Shown here piece after piece: positions 9,342 to 17,770 of a stretch of DNA of 64,000 nt (its first letter is position 1; every line of letters starts with the position of its first letter). The translations under genes and the position numbers were made by a program. Source of the stretch: Granulicella tundricola MP5ACTX9 (GTDB lineage Bacteria > Acidobacteriota > Terriglobia > Terriglobales > Acidobacteriaceae). A model generated the notes under the pieces. The model was not told the DNA's origin and ran no database searches. It saw only the letters and a program-made list of their open reading frames with translations. The stretch covers positions 4,030,001 through 4,094,000 of the forward strand of contig NC_015064.1 in assembly GCF_000178975.2 (NCBI RefSeq), written 5' to 3'.

Positions 9342-9697
9342 CCCAACCGACCCAACCAAAAGGCCAACTCTTACCAGGAATCGCCGGCATCTGCATCTTC
9401 ATGCTGGTTCTAACGCTATTAAACGTCTTCGGCGCGCTCTCAAACGCCTTCGGCACAGGACGCGGCAAGTACGGCATCCTGGCCCTTTGTTCTCTGTTAG
9501 TTATCGGCATCTTCGGCCTCCTGCGCATGCGCCGCTGGGGCTGGGCGCTGGTCCTCGCCGGCTGCCTCCTGCTCTCGTTCGGCGACTTCCACTTCTTCAA
9601 ACTTGCCCACAGCCTCTTTTTTCTGATCCGCGGCTTCTTCATGCTCTTGTTCTTTCTCTACCTGGTGCGGTCGGAAGTACGCGACCGCCTGGTCTAA
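9338..9697 (+). CDS. Small integral membrane protein, four predicted helices
   Basis: 119 residues, unrecognised. Hydrophobic stretches near residues 12-32, 42-62, 66-84 and 92-112 suggest four transmembrane helices with short loops and no obvious catalytic residues. It is coupled to the cytochrome lipoprotein gene by a four-base overlap and followed 17 bp later by lipA. A role in anchoring or feeding electrons to the cytochrome is possible from context only. Confidence 0.7.
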   Translation: MTQPTQPKGQLLPGIAGICIFMLVLTLLNVFGALSNAFGTGRGKYGILALCSLLVIGIFGLLRMRRWGWALVLAGCLLLSFGDFHFFKLAHSLFFLIRGFFMLLFFLYLVRSEVRDRLV

Positions 9698-9714
9698 CGC
9701 ATACAATCAACACG

Positions 9715-10635
9715 ATGGCACCCGCGCTCGAACTCGTTCAGATCGATCTCTCGCCCAAGGTTCCGGTACGTAAACCGGAGTGGCTGAAGGCCCGCGCACC
9801 AGGCGGCGAGACCTTCCACGCGCTGAAAAAGATGGCGCGCGACCTCAACCTCCACACCGTCTGCGAGAGCGCCCACTGCCCCAACATCGGCGAGTGCTGG
9901 AACCAGAAGGCCGCCACCTTCATGATGCTCGGCAACCTCTGCACCCGCCGCTGCGGCTTCTGCGCGGTGCCCAAGGGCAAGCCGGAGCCGATCGACCACG
10001 ACGAGCCTCGCCGCGTGGCCTATGCTGTCGCACAGCTTGGACTTGCTCACGCCGTCATCACCAGCGTCAACCGTGACGACGACAATCTCGGCGCAGCACA
10101 GGCGTTCGTTGAGGTCATCGAGCAGATCCGGCTGCAATCCGCCGGCACTCGCATTGAGGTCCTCACGCCAGACTTTCAAGGCAACGAGCAGTCGTTGCGA
10201 ATGGTCGTCGCAGCCAAGCCCGAAATCCTGAACCACAACATCGAGACCGTTCCCCGGCTGTACCGCATCGCGAAGTCGGGCGGAAAATACCCGCGTTCCC
10301 TGCGTTTTCTGGAGCAAGCGAAAGAGATCGCCGCTGAGACCGGCATCACCCAGGTCACCAAAACCGGCATCATCGTCGGAATGGGCGAAGAGATGCACGA
10401 ACTGCTGGCTGTCTTTCGCGACTTGGCCGACCGCAAGGTAGATATCCTGACGATCGGGCAATACCTGCGCCCATCCAAGGATCACCTGGTCATGAGCCGC
10501 TTCTACACGCCCGAGGAGTTCGCCTTCCTGAAGCAGGAGGCTCTCGCAATGGGCTTCCGTCACGTCGAATCCGGCCCCCTGGTGCGTTCCAGCTATCACG
10601 CCCAGGAGCAGGCCGAGTCCACGGGGCTGGCTTAG
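9715..10635 (+). CDS. lipA: Lipoyl synthase
   Basis: 306 residues. Radical-SAM enzyme that inserts two sulfur atoms into protein-bound octanoyl groups to make lipoyl cofactors. Both iron-sulfur sites are visible: the auxiliary cluster C50-x4-C55-x5-C61 (CESAHCPNIGEC) and the radical-SAM motif C76-TRR-C80-GF-C83. The C-terminal RSSYHAQ carries the conserved serine cluster ligand. The reading frame continues upstream of 9715, but only the ATG at 9715 gives the usual N-terminus. No lipB is adjacent. Confidence 0.96.
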   Translation: MAPALELVQIDLSPKVPVRKPEWLKARAPGGETFHALKKMARDLNLHTVCESAHCPNIGECWNQKAATFMMLGNLCTRRCGFCAVPKGKPEPIDHDEPRRVAYAVAQLGLAHAVITSVNRDDDNLGAAQAFVEVIEQIRLQSAGTRIEVLTPDFQGNEQSLRMVVAAKPEILNHNIETVPRLYRIAKSGGKYPRSLRFLEQAKEIAAETGITQVTKTGIIVGMGEEMHELLAVFRDLADRKVDILTIGQYLRPSKDHLVMSRFYTPEEFAFLKQEALAMGFRHVESGPLVRSSYHAQEQAESTGLA

Positions 10636-10637
10636 CC

Positions 10638-10922
10638 ATGGCCGTTCCAAGCGAAGTCAAACGGGTCGAGACGGCGATCGCCAACCGCAACGTCAAGGAG
10701 CTGGAGTGGTCCCTCTGGTACTGCCGGATGCGAGTGTCCATCCCCTCCGCACGTCCGGCTGACGTGAAGTACTGGCGTGCAGTCGAAGAGAAGGTGCAGG
10801 AGACTCTCGCACCTCCAGCCGAAGAGAAACAGTACGCCAGCAAACGGAAGAAGAAGGCCAACCGCGGTCTGGGGATGGGGCCGCTGCCGGGAGAGACGGT
10901 GGTTGAGGACCCTACTGAATAA
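10638..10922 (+). CDS. Hypothetical protein
   Basis: 94 residues, unrecognised, starting 2 bp after the lipA stop and therefore probably co-transcribed with it. It is rich in charged residues, with a predicted helix near the start (EVKRVETAIANRNVKELEW) and a lysine-rich stretch (SKRKKKANRG), and has no signal peptide or membrane segment. The 3' end overlaps the end of the convergent toxin gene by 11 bp. Confidence 0.6.
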   Translation: MAVPSEVKRVETAIANRNVKELEWSLWYCRMRVSIPSARPADVKYWRAVEEKVQETLAPPAEEKQYASKRKKKANRGLGMGPLPGETVVEDPTE

Positions 10923-11190
10923 TCTGGCGAGCACCATGCCGGATACCTAGGATCTCAACAGTGTCATGCCGTATTCGATAGACGATCAGGTAAGGCACGC
11001 CGGTGAGGACGAGTTCACGGGTATCTGGCCGGATTCCGAGCCTTCCCGTGTAGGGAAACTGCTGTAACTGAGTGAGACCTGCCTGAATGGAGGCGATCAC
11101 AGGATGTGCGGCAACGGCGGACTTGTTCCTGTAGTAGTCGTAAATCTCTTCGAGATTGTCCGCAGCTTCAGGCGTCCAACGTAATTGCAC
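10912..11190 (-). CDS. ParE/RelE-family toxin of a type II toxin-antitoxin pair
   Basis: 92 residues with the ParE/RelE pattern: an N-terminal strand (LRWTPEAADNLEEIYDYY), the central FPYTGRLG and RELVLTGVPYLIVYRI segments, and the C-terminal strand with VEILGIRHGARQ. ParE relatives poison gyrase and RelE relatives cleave mRNA; the sequence alone does not say which applies. Translation starts at GTG, whose first base is the last base of the antitoxin stop (TAGTG), so toxin synthesis depends on antitoxin translation. Confidence 0.85.
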   Translation of the reverse strand: MQLRWTPEAADNLEEIYDYYRNKSAVAAHPVIASIQAGLTQLQQFPYTGRLGIRPDTRELVLTGVPYLIVYRIRHDTVEILGIRHGARQIIQ

Positions 11191-11426
11191 TACCTGGCCA
11201 ACATCCGCGCGATTCTGGCGTCCATCTCTTCTTCGGGGACGAATTCGCCACGGTCCGCCTGATCGATGGAACGCTGCAGCGACGCGCGATCTGCGGCCTC
11301 CTGCTGAGCAAGCCAGAGGGTGGCACCGCGAACGAGATCGTCAACGCTCTTCCCTTCGTGCTGAGCGGCCTCTCGAAGGAGAGATTCTTCCTCCGGGGTC
11401 AGTTCGATGTGTACGGCGATGGCCAT
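11190..11426 (-). CDS. Antitoxin of the ParE-type pair (ribbon-helix-helix-like)
   Basis: 78 residues. The N-terminus (VHIELTPEEESLLREAAQHEGKS-type strand and helices) fits a ribbon-helix-helix DNA-binding domain, and the acidic C-terminal helix (FVPEEEMDARIARML) is the kind that wraps the toxin. It is the first gene of the pair, as usual for ParD/ParE. The 14-bp palindrome 32 bp upstream is a likely site for autorepression. Confidence 0.8.
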   Translation of the reverse strand: MAIAVHIELTPEEESLLREAAQHEGKSVDDLVRGATLWLAQQEAADRASLQRSIDQADRGEFVPEEEMDARIARMLAR

Positions 11427-11457
11427 GGCTCAACCGTAGGCCGGTCCGCATGGCAAG

Positions 11458-11471
11458 TCAAGAATTCTTGA
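11458..11471. promoter_or_regulatory. 14-bp perfect palindrome upstream of the toxin-antitoxin pair
   Basis: TCAAGAATTCTTGA is a perfect palindrome in the divergent gap between the antitoxin gene and the aminotransferase gene. RHH antitoxins usually bind such short palindromes at their own promoter. It may also affect the aminotransferase promoter. Confidence 0.45.
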
Positions 11472-11503
11472 TTATCATTGGAACGAAATTCAAAGAGATA
11501 AGG

Positions 11504-12706
11504 ATGAGTATGCCAACCGCCACCAAGAACCTGCACCTGAGCGAGCTCGCCCCCCGGACCGTGCAGTCCGAGATCCGTGCGATGAGCGTGGCCTGTGACG
11601 CGATGGGCGGCGTCAATCTGGCGCAAGGCATCTGCGATACGGACCCGCCGGAGATCGTCACCGAAGGCGCGCAGAAGGCCATCCGCGACGGCCACAACAT
11701 CTACACGCGGCTCGATGGTATCCCACGCCTGCGCAAGGCAATATCCGGCCAACTGGCGCGAACGCACGGAATTGAAGCCGATCCGGAGCGCGAAATCCTG
11801 GTGACCTGCGGTGCCAGCGGAGCCTTTGAGGCGGCGGTAAAGGCATTGCTGAATCCGGGCGACGAGGTCCTGCTCTTCGAGCCCTTCTACGGCTACCACG
11901 CGGCCATGCTGCGCGGGAACGGTTGCGTTCCGGTGCCCGTCGCAATGACCGTCTCCGGGGAAGGTGAGTGGCGGCTGGACCTAGAAGCGGTGCGTGCTGC
12001 TGTGACGTCCAGGACGCGGGCCATGATGATCAACACGCCCTCGAATCCCGCAGGCAAGGTCTTCACCCGGACGGAGATCGAAGGCCTGGCCCAGATCGCA
12101 ACCGAGCGTAACCTCTTCGTATTCACCGACGAGATCTACGAGCACTTCGTCTACGGCGCAGCCAGGCATCTGAGTCCCGCCACGATCGCCGGCATGCGCG
12201 AGCGGACGATCCTCATGTCCGGCTTTTCGAAGACCTTCTCGGTAACCGGCTGGCGAATCGGATATCTCGTCGCCGACGCCAAGTGGACTCCCTCCATCGG
12301 CTACTTCCATGACCTGACCTACATCTGTGCGCCTGCGCCGCTGCAGCATGGAGTGGCGGATGGGGTGGAACAGCTCCCCGCCAGCTTCTATAGCGGGCTG
12401 GCAACCGAGCATGAGGTCAAGCGAGCCATGCTGGTAGACGCCCTGCGCAAGGCAGGACTCACCCCGCACGTTCCGGATGGCGCGTACTACATCCTGGCCG
12501 ATTGCGGCCCGCTGCTCAAGGGTGCGAACGCGGCGGAGAAGGCCAGGGACCTGCTGCGGCGAACGGGTGTCGCGGCGGTGGCTGGCTCAGCCTTCTTCCG
12601 TGCGGGCGGCGGCGGCGAGAACCTCCTGCGCTTCTGTTTCGCCAAGAAGGATGCCGATTTACGCGACGCGTGTGCCCGACTCGAACGGCTGGCCGAAACT
12701 GAGTAG
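11504..12706 (+). CDS. PLP-dependent class I/II aminotransferase
   Basis: About 400 residues of fold type I. Visible motifs are NTPSNPAGKV (substrate carboxylate loop), DEIYEHFVY (PLP ring contact) and SGFSKTFSVTGWRIG with the Schiff-base lysine at about K243. The overall pattern is closest to the aspartate/methionine/kynurenine aminotransferase group, so it probably transaminates an amino acid with a 2-oxo acid; the substrate cannot be named. ATGs at 11504 and 11510 are in frame, and AAGGA lies five bases before the second. It is a single gene, divergent from the toxin-antitoxin pair. Confidence 0.9.
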   Translation: MSMPTATKNLHLSELAPRTVQSEIRAMSVACDAMGGVNLAQGICDTDPPEIVTEGAQKAIRDGHNIYTRLDGIPRLRKAISGQLARTHGIEADPEREILVTCGASGAFEAAVKALLNPGDEVLLFEPFYGYHAAMLRGNGCVPVPVAMTVSGEGEWRLDLEAVRAAVTSRTRAMMINTPSNPAGKVFTRTEIEGLAQIATERNLFVFTDEIYEHFVYGAARHLSPATIAGMRERTILMSGFSKTFSVTGWRIGYLVADAKWTPSIGYFHDLTYICAPAPLQHGVADGVEQLPASFYSGLATEHEVKRAMLVDALRKAGLTPHVPDGAYYILADCGPLLKGANAAEKARDLLRRTGVAAVAGSAFFRAGGGGENLLRFCFAKKDADLRDACARLERLAETE

Positions 12707-12745
12707 AATCGACCTTGGCGCAACAGCGCGAGTGAGGAACAAGAG

Positions 12746-13330
12746 ATGGCTTCTGCGATGGCGAGCATTGTGGCTTTGAAGGATGTGCATCAGCAACTGA
12801 AGACTCGGTTTGAGAAGACGGTTGATGATTTTCGGGCGAACCTGTTGTCTGCTCGTACGGGCCGGGCCAGCGTACACATGCTCGACCAGGTCAAGGTGGA
12901 CTACTACGGGACGGACACCCCCATCTCGCAGGTGGCGCAGATCACCACGCCGGAGGCGCAACTAATCCTCGTCCAGCCCTGGGAGCAGACGCTCGTGACG
13001 GCCATCGAGAAGGCCATCCGCACCTCAAACCAGGGCTTCAACCCCATGCACGACGGCCGCATCATCCGCGTGCCCATCCCGCCCATGAACGAGGAGCGGC
13101 GCAAGGAAGCAGTCAAGAACCTGGCCGGCGTACTCGAAGGCCACAAGACCTCCATGCGTAACATCCGCCGCGACGGCAACGAGCTGATCAAGAAGGCCGC
13201 AAAGGACAAGCTGATCTCCGCCGACGACGAAAAGCGTGCCAACGAAGAGGTTCAGCAGTTGACTGACGCCGAGATCAAGCGGCTCGAAGACCTGTTCAAG
13301 GCCAAAGAAAAGGAACTGATGACAGTCTGA
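12746..13330 (+). CDS. frr: Ribosome recycling factor
   Basis: 194 residues, slightly longer than the usual 185 because of an N-terminal MASAMASIVALKD extension. It splits post-termination ribosomes together with EF-G. Family features include LLSARTGRAS, YYGTDTPISQVA, WEQTLVTAIEKAI and the conserved RVPIPPMNEERRKE stretch, followed by the long C-terminal helices. In many bacteria frr follows pyrH; here it stands alone, preceded by the aminotransferase and closed by a terminator. Confidence 0.97.
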   Translation: MASAMASIVALKDVHQQLKTRFEKTVDDFRANLLSARTGRASVHMLDQVKVDYYGTDTPISQVAQITTPEAQLILVQPWEQTLVTAIEKAIRTSNQGFNPMHDGRIIRVPIPPMNEERRKEAVKNLAGVLEGHKTSMRNIRRDGNELIKKAAKDKLISADDEKRANEEVQQLTDAEIKRLEDLFKAKEKELMTV

Positions 13331-13349
13331 CAACGGTCAGAGCATGGCG

Positions 13350-13378
13350 AGGGCCCTGAAGCGATTCGGGGCCCTTTT
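13350..13378 (+). terminator. Rho-independent terminator after frr
   Basis: A GGGCCC/GGGCCC stem extended by an A-T pair encloses a 12-base loop and is followed by TTTT. It lies 20 bp after the frr stop and separates frr from folP. Confidence 0.8.
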
Positions 13379-13402
13379 AGTTTGTGCGGCTAAAATCCGG
13401 AG

Positions 13403-14263
13403 ATGGGATTACCTGTGCGAACGTCTTTTGAGTGGAGGCTGCGAACCCGTTCCATGCCATTGGGCAAGCGGACCGTGTTGATGGGCATCGTGAACGTCAC
13501 GCCCGACAGTTTTTCCGACGGCGGAATGCTCGGCTCGGTCGCGCAGGTGGTGGATCATGCGCTCTGGCTGCTGGACGAGGGGGCAGACCTGGTCGATGTG
13601 GGCGGAGAGTCGACGCGACCGGGCGCGATCGCACTGCATACGGATCAAGAGCAGGCGCGGGTCCTGCCGGTGCTGGAGGCGATCCTGAAGGCGAGGCCGG
13701 AGGCAATCGTCTCCGTGGACACCTACCACGCGGCGACAGCCCGGCGCGCAGCAGAGGCAGGCGCGGAGATCATCAACGACGTCTCCGGCCTCATGTGGGA
13801 CCCGGAGATGGCGGCGGTCATGGAGGAGACCCAGGTCGGGGTGGTGCTGATGCACGCTCGCGGCCGGCCGCAGGAGTGGGCCGGGCTGCCGCCCCTTGCG
13901 GATGCAGAGATCTTGCCGCTGGTGCTGACAGGGCTCCGGGAGAGCGTGCGGGCAGCAGAGACGGCGGGCGTTCGGACTGAGCGAATCGTCATCGATCCAG
14001 GCTTTGGCTTCGGCAAGCACGGGGCGGAGAACTTCGTGCTACACGCGGGGCTCGAGAGGCTGGGAGAGATCGCGCTCCCGATGCTGGTAGGAACCTCCCG
14101 CAAGCGTTTTCTCAGCGCCGAAGTCGAGAACCGCGCAGCAGGCACCCTGGCCTCCGGGGTAGCCGCAGTGCTGAGCGGGGCTCACATTCTGCGAGTCCAT
14201 GAGGTGCGGGCGATGCGGGCTGCAACTGAGGTGGCGGACGGGATCTTGAGGAGCAATCACTAG
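13403..14263 (+). CDS. folP: Dihydropteroate synthase
   Basis: 286 residues. Condenses hydroxymethyl-dihydropterin pyrophosphate with p-aminobenzoate in folate synthesis and is the sulfonamide target. Conserved elements are GIVNVTPDSFSDGG, DVGGESTRPGA, DPGFGFGK and GTSRKRFL in the expected order and spacing. No glmM or ftsH neighbour is present. It converges with the TetR-family gene 15 bp downstream. Confidence 0.96.
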   Translation: MGLPVRTSFEWRLRTRSMPLGKRTVLMGIVNVTPDSFSDGGMLGSVAQVVDHALWLLDEGADLVDVGGESTRPGAIALHTDQEQARVLPVLEAILKARPEAIVSVDTYHAATARRAAEAGAEIINDVSGLMWDPEMAAVMEETQVGVVLMHARGRPQEWAGLPPLADAEILPLVLTGLRESVRAAETAGVRTERIVIDPGFGFGKHGAENFVLHAGLERLGEIALPMLVGTSRKRFLSAEVENRAAGTLASGVAAVLSGAHILRVHEVRAMRAATEVADGILRSNH

Positions 14264-14277
14264 GCAGGCTGAGTCAG

Positions 14278-14976
14278 TCACGCGTCGTAGATGACGGCGA
14301 GCAGCTCCCCAGCCAGTCGGTGGAGTGGCCGCAGGAGAGGAATCCCGGCCAGCTTCAGCGTGACGAGCAGCATCTTGAGGGTCTTCTCATAGAGCAGCGC
14401 AGTACGCGACTGGGATTCGCTCTTGTCGTACACCCAGAAGAGGATGAGCCCCATCTGGTACATCCAGAGAAGCCGCCCGAGATAGGGCGCGGTCGTGGCA
14501 GGAAGTTTTACGCCGGACTCCGAGACGGCACGCTCGAAGCTCGCAATGTCCTGCTCCCGAATGGCGACGGTCTCAGCGGAGAAGGGACTGAGCGGATGCT
14601 CCGGATCAGTGTGGGCGCTGAGCGCGGCAAGCAGCCGGCGATTGGGCGCGAAGTAGTCGAACTTGGTCGAGATGATGACGCGGAGCCGGGCCTCCAGCGT
14701 GCGCGCGCGGTCGAGACCCGCCTCCATGCTGGGATGCATCTCCATCTGGGAGCGCTCGTAGAAGGCCATGACCAGCGCATCCTTGGAGTCGAAGTAGTAG
14801 TACGCCGCGCCCACAGCCACCCCGGCTTCGGTCGCAATCTCGCGCATAGTGGCCTTCTCAAAGCCGCGCTCCTTGAAGATAGCGAGCGCAGCCTCAAGGA
14901 TGCGGGTGCGGGTTTCCTCGGATTTTTTGACTTTGGCTGGCTCCGGCAAGTCTGCCTCTTGGGCGGGTGATCCCAT
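14278..14976 (-). CDS. TetR-family transcriptional regulator
   Basis: 232 residues. The N-terminal helix-turn-helix is clear (TRTRILEAALAIFKERGFEK, then EAGVAVGAAYYYFDSKDAL). The C-terminal ligand domain contains WMYQMGLILFWVYD, which resembles the TetR_C domain of YcdC-like regulators, but the ligand is unknown. It is divergent from rmuC with only 27 bp between the starts, so it may act on the shared promoter region; no enzyme gene adjoins it to suggest a target. Confidence 0.85.
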   Translation of the reverse strand: MGSPAQEADLPEPAKVKKSEETRTRILEAALAIFKERGFEKATMREIATEAGVAVGAAYYYFDSKDALVMAFYERSQMEMHPSMEAGLDRARTLEARLRVIISTKFDYFAPNRRLLAALSAHTDPEHPLSPFSAETVAIREQDIASFERAVSESGVKLPATTAPYLGRLLWMYQMGLILFWVYDKSESQSRTALLYEKTLKMLLVTLKLAGIPLLRPLHRLAGELLAVIYDA

Positions 14977-15003
14977 TGCTACGGTATACGAACCTGGAGA
15001 GAA

Positions 15004-16521
15004 ATGAACATGTTCAGGGAAGGAAGTCTGCTATCCTTTGGCGAAGGAAAATCGAATATGCTGCTCGTAATCGTCGTGCTTCAAATCGTTCTGTTGGGGG
15101 GGTTAGTTGTGCTGCTGATGCGGCGGACGAGTGCCCCGGTGCTGGATGCACGTCAGGCTGCGTTGCCGGACCAGATTACGGGTCTGCAGGCGCGGCATGA
15201 GGCGCTGGAGAGTGCCCTGCGGAGTGGACTTTCTGAGATCCGGCGGGAGGCCGGGACGGAGGCGCTAACAACGCGGGAGGCCAATGCGCGGGCATCTGCG
15301 GAGCTGCGGGGTGAGGTGACCGGGACTATCGCGACGCTGGGACAGACGGTGAAGACGGAGCTGGCGGGGTTCCGATCCGACAACACACAGGCGGCAGGCA
15401 AACTGCAGGCCGATGTACACGCGCAGCATGAGGCGATTGGGCAGAAGCTGACGGCGGCAGCAAGCGAGGCTCGGCTCCAGCAGGAAGGAGCTAGAGAAGC
15501 ACTGCACCGCCGTCTGACCGAACTGGGAGAGAGCAATGCAGCCCAGCAGGAGAAACTGCGGGGTACGGTGGGGGAGTCGCTCGACCGGCTCAGCTCCGCC
15601 AATGAGAAGAAGCTCGAGGAGATGCGGGTAACCGTCGATGAGAAGCTTCATGCCACCCTGCATACCCGTCTGACCGAATCCTTCGGGCAGGTGACGGACC
15701 AACTCAACAAGGTCCACACGGGACTCGGCGAGATGTCGAAGCTCTCCGAAGGCGTGGATGGGCTTTCCCGAATCTTTACGAACGTGAAGTCGCGGGGCGG
15801 ATTTGCGGAGGTTCAGCTCGGGATGCTGCTGAAGCAGATGCTCGCACCAGGGCAGTACATCGAGAACGCAACCGTCAAGCCGGGAAGCGCCGAGCGGGTG
15901 GAGTTTGCGGTGCGCTTTCCGGGCCACTCCGGCGAGCGGCTCATGCCAATCGACGCAAAGTTTCCGCGCGAGGCCTGGGAGCGCCTGGAAAACGCCTACG
16001 AGAGCAATCTGCCCGACGCAATCGCCAAGGCCGGAACGGCCTTCGAGACGGCGATCCGCACGGAGGCGGACCGGATCTGCGGCAAGTACATCAATCAGCC
16101 GGTCACGACCCCATACGCCGTCATGTTTCTTCCAACCGAAGGCTTGTATGCAGAGGTGATCCGGCGCGACGCGCTACAGGCCGAGATCCAGTCCAAGTGC
16201 CACGTCACAATCGCCGGACCAACGACCTTATCGGCCATTCTGACCAGCTTCCAGATGGGCTTCCATATGCTGGCGCTGCAGGAGAAGGGCGATGAGGTCT
16301 GGAAGGTGTTGGAGCGGACAAAAACCGAGTTCAAGACCTTCGAGACGCTCATGGGATCAATGGAGAATCAGGTTCAAACGGTGCAGAACACCATCCAAAA
16401 GCTAGGGGTCCGGACGCGGGCGATCAATCGGTCGCTGAAGGATGTGAGTGAGGTAGATTCCGCCCAGCCGTTCCTGGTGGAGGAGATTGTGCCGCGCCTT
16501 GCGGCAGGGGTAGAAGAGTAA
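15004..16521 (+). CDS. rmuC: DNA recombination protein RmuC
   Basis: 505 residues. An N-terminal membrane anchor (residues 19-38, LLVIVVLQIVLLGGLVVLLM) precedes a long coiled coil (about 60-250) and the RmuC nuclease-like domain (about 260-470) with GFAEVQLGMLLKQML, MPIDAKFPREAWERL and LPTEGLYAEV. RmuC limits inversion at short repeats and is related to restriction-type nucleases. GAGAG precedes the ATG at 15004. The coiled coil is long, as in other family members. Confidence 0.93.
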   Translation: MNMFREGSLLSFGEGKSNMLLVIVVLQIVLLGGLVVLLMRRTSAPVLDARQAALPDQITGLQARHEALESALRSGLSEIRREAGTEALTTREANARASAELRGEVTGTIATLGQTVKTELAGFRSDNTQAAGKLQADVHAQHEAIGQKLTAAASEARLQQEGAREALHRRLTELGESNAAQQEKLRGTVGESLDRLSSANEKKLEEMRVTVDEKLHATLHTRLTESFGQVTDQLNKVHTGLGEMSKLSEGVDGLSRIFTNVKSRGGFAEVQLGMLLKQMLAPGQYIENATVKPGSAERVEFAVRFPGHSGERLMPIDAKFPREAWERLENAYESNLPDAIAKAGTAFETAIRTEADRICGKYINQPVTTPYAVMFLPTEGLYAEVIRRDALQAEIQSKCHVTIAGPTTLSAILTSFQMGFHMLALQEKGDEVWKVLERTKTEFKTFETLMGSMENQVQTVQNTIQKLGVRTRAINRSLKDVSEVDSAQPFLVEEIVPRLAAGVEE

Positions 16522-16541
16522 GTCGAACCCACATTCAACGC

Positions 16542-17321
16542 CTACTTCTTGAGCCCTAATTTCAGCGCAGCGGCGTCCAACTCCTGCTGTGTGTGAAAAA
16601 ACTGCTTAGTAGGGTTGGATTTCGGGAAGTAGTGGATGACGATCTCGCGGTCGTCGACCGAATCCTCCACCCCATCCTTAATCGGGTAGCCGAGGTTCTG
16701 CACCAAAGCCAGCGACCCTTCCGCCCCGCTCTCATTCCCGGAGTCGCCCACGATGGCAAACGCGGTCCGGCCGGTGCGGCAACTATAGACGGTAGCGAAG
16801 TCGCCCAGGGCCACGCCGGTCTGCTTCGCGACGCGGCCCTGAACGAGATAGTTGATGCGGGCGGCGTCGACGTAGCGGCGGGGGTCTTCCATGCGCTTGT
16901 TGCTGAGATCGGCAAAGTCGGTCTGGGAGACGAAGTAGCCGGGGTAGGGATCGTGCGGACCCTGTTTCGTCGGCGGCCCGCCTTCGTACTCGGTCATGTA
17001 ACCGACGATGGCGCCGGGGTGCTCGGACTCCTTGGGCGCGCGCGCGTGAGCGTCGATGTCGAGAGCTTTCTTACCCGGCGGGCCGTAGGCGTTGGGCGCG
17101 CCGTCGACGTCCACGTTCATCTTCACCAGGATCTCGACGGCGGGCCGGTTGAACTCTTCGATCCTGCGCGAGCCTTCGAGCTTCGGGCACGGGCGGACGC
17201 CGGGAACCTGCTTCGGCGTTCGGTACTGCGCCTGCGCGAACTGGACGGCGAAAACGGCGGCTGCCGCGAGGACGGCGGCGGCGGCGAGGATGAAAGAGCG
17301 CGTACTGGGAACGTTTGACAT
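16542..17321 (-). CDS. Exported GH75-like (fungal-type chitosanase) protein
   Basis: 259 residues with a signal peptide (about 1-31, ending AQA). The segment MNVDVDGAPNAYGP followed by GYFVSQTDFAD, INYLVQGR, GDFATVY and AIVGDSGNESGAEGSLAL is the pattern of glycoside hydrolase family 75 proteins, in which an Asp and a Glu of this region act in catalysis. Bacterial members are often annotated as chitosanase-related without proof. It converges with rmuC and is divergent from acpP. The assignment comes from motif memory, so the activity is tentative. Confidence 0.6.
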   Translation of the reverse strand: MSNVPSTRSFILAAAAVLAAAAVFAVQFAQAQYRTPKQVPGVRPCPKLEGSRRIEEFNRPAVEILVKMNVDVDGAPNAYGPPGKKALDIDAHARAPKESEHPGAIVGYMTEYEGGPPTKQGPHDPYPGYFVSQTDFADLSNKRMEDPRRYVDAARINYLVQGRVAKQTGVALGDFATVYSCRTGRTAFAIVGDSGNESGAEGSLALVQNLGYPIKDGVEDSVDDREIVIHYFPKSNPTKQFFHTQQELDAAALKLGLKK

Positions 17322-17518
17322 GCCTGAACATTGGACGCACTTGGAGGGTAGATGGGACGCAGGGAAAGGTGATCCGCACCCAGGCTGGTTCGTTCGGGGG
17401 ATTGCGACGGTGCGGGGTTGGGCGGTTTGCTTTACACTCGCAAAGGCGCTCAGTATCCTTCAGAGAGCGCATTCAGGGCAATCTGGACGGCAGCCCAAGA
17501 CGTACACAGGAGAGAAAA

Positions 17519-17761
17519 ATGGCAGCAGTAGACGAGAAGGTCAAACAAATCATTGTCGAGCAGCTTCAGGTGGATGAAGCCGAAGTCACGCCGGGCGCAA
17601 GCTTCCAGGAGGATCTGGGTGCGGATTCGCTCGATGTCGTTGAGCTCGTCATGCAGTTCGAAGAGGCCTTCGACATCCAGATTCCGGACGAGGACGCGGA
17701 GAAGATCAAGACCGTGAAGGACGCCGTGGATTACATCGAAAAGAACCAGAAGACCAAGTAA
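17519..17761 (+). CDS. acpP: Acyl carrier protein
   Basis: 80 residues, the standard length. The phosphopantetheine attachment serine is S37 in GADSLDVVE, with the usual acidic helix (EEAFDIQIPDEDAEKI) after it. AGGAGA lies six bases before the ATG. The fabF gene follows nine bases after the stop, so the two form the core of a fatty acid synthesis operon. The frame is open further upstream, but only this start gives a proper ACP. Confidence 0.97.
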   Translation: MAAVDEKVKQIIVEQLQVDEAEVTPGASFQEDLGADSLDVVELVMQFEEAFDIQIPDEDAEKIKTVKDAVDYIEKNQKTK

Positions 17762-17770
17762 GGGAAGCTG

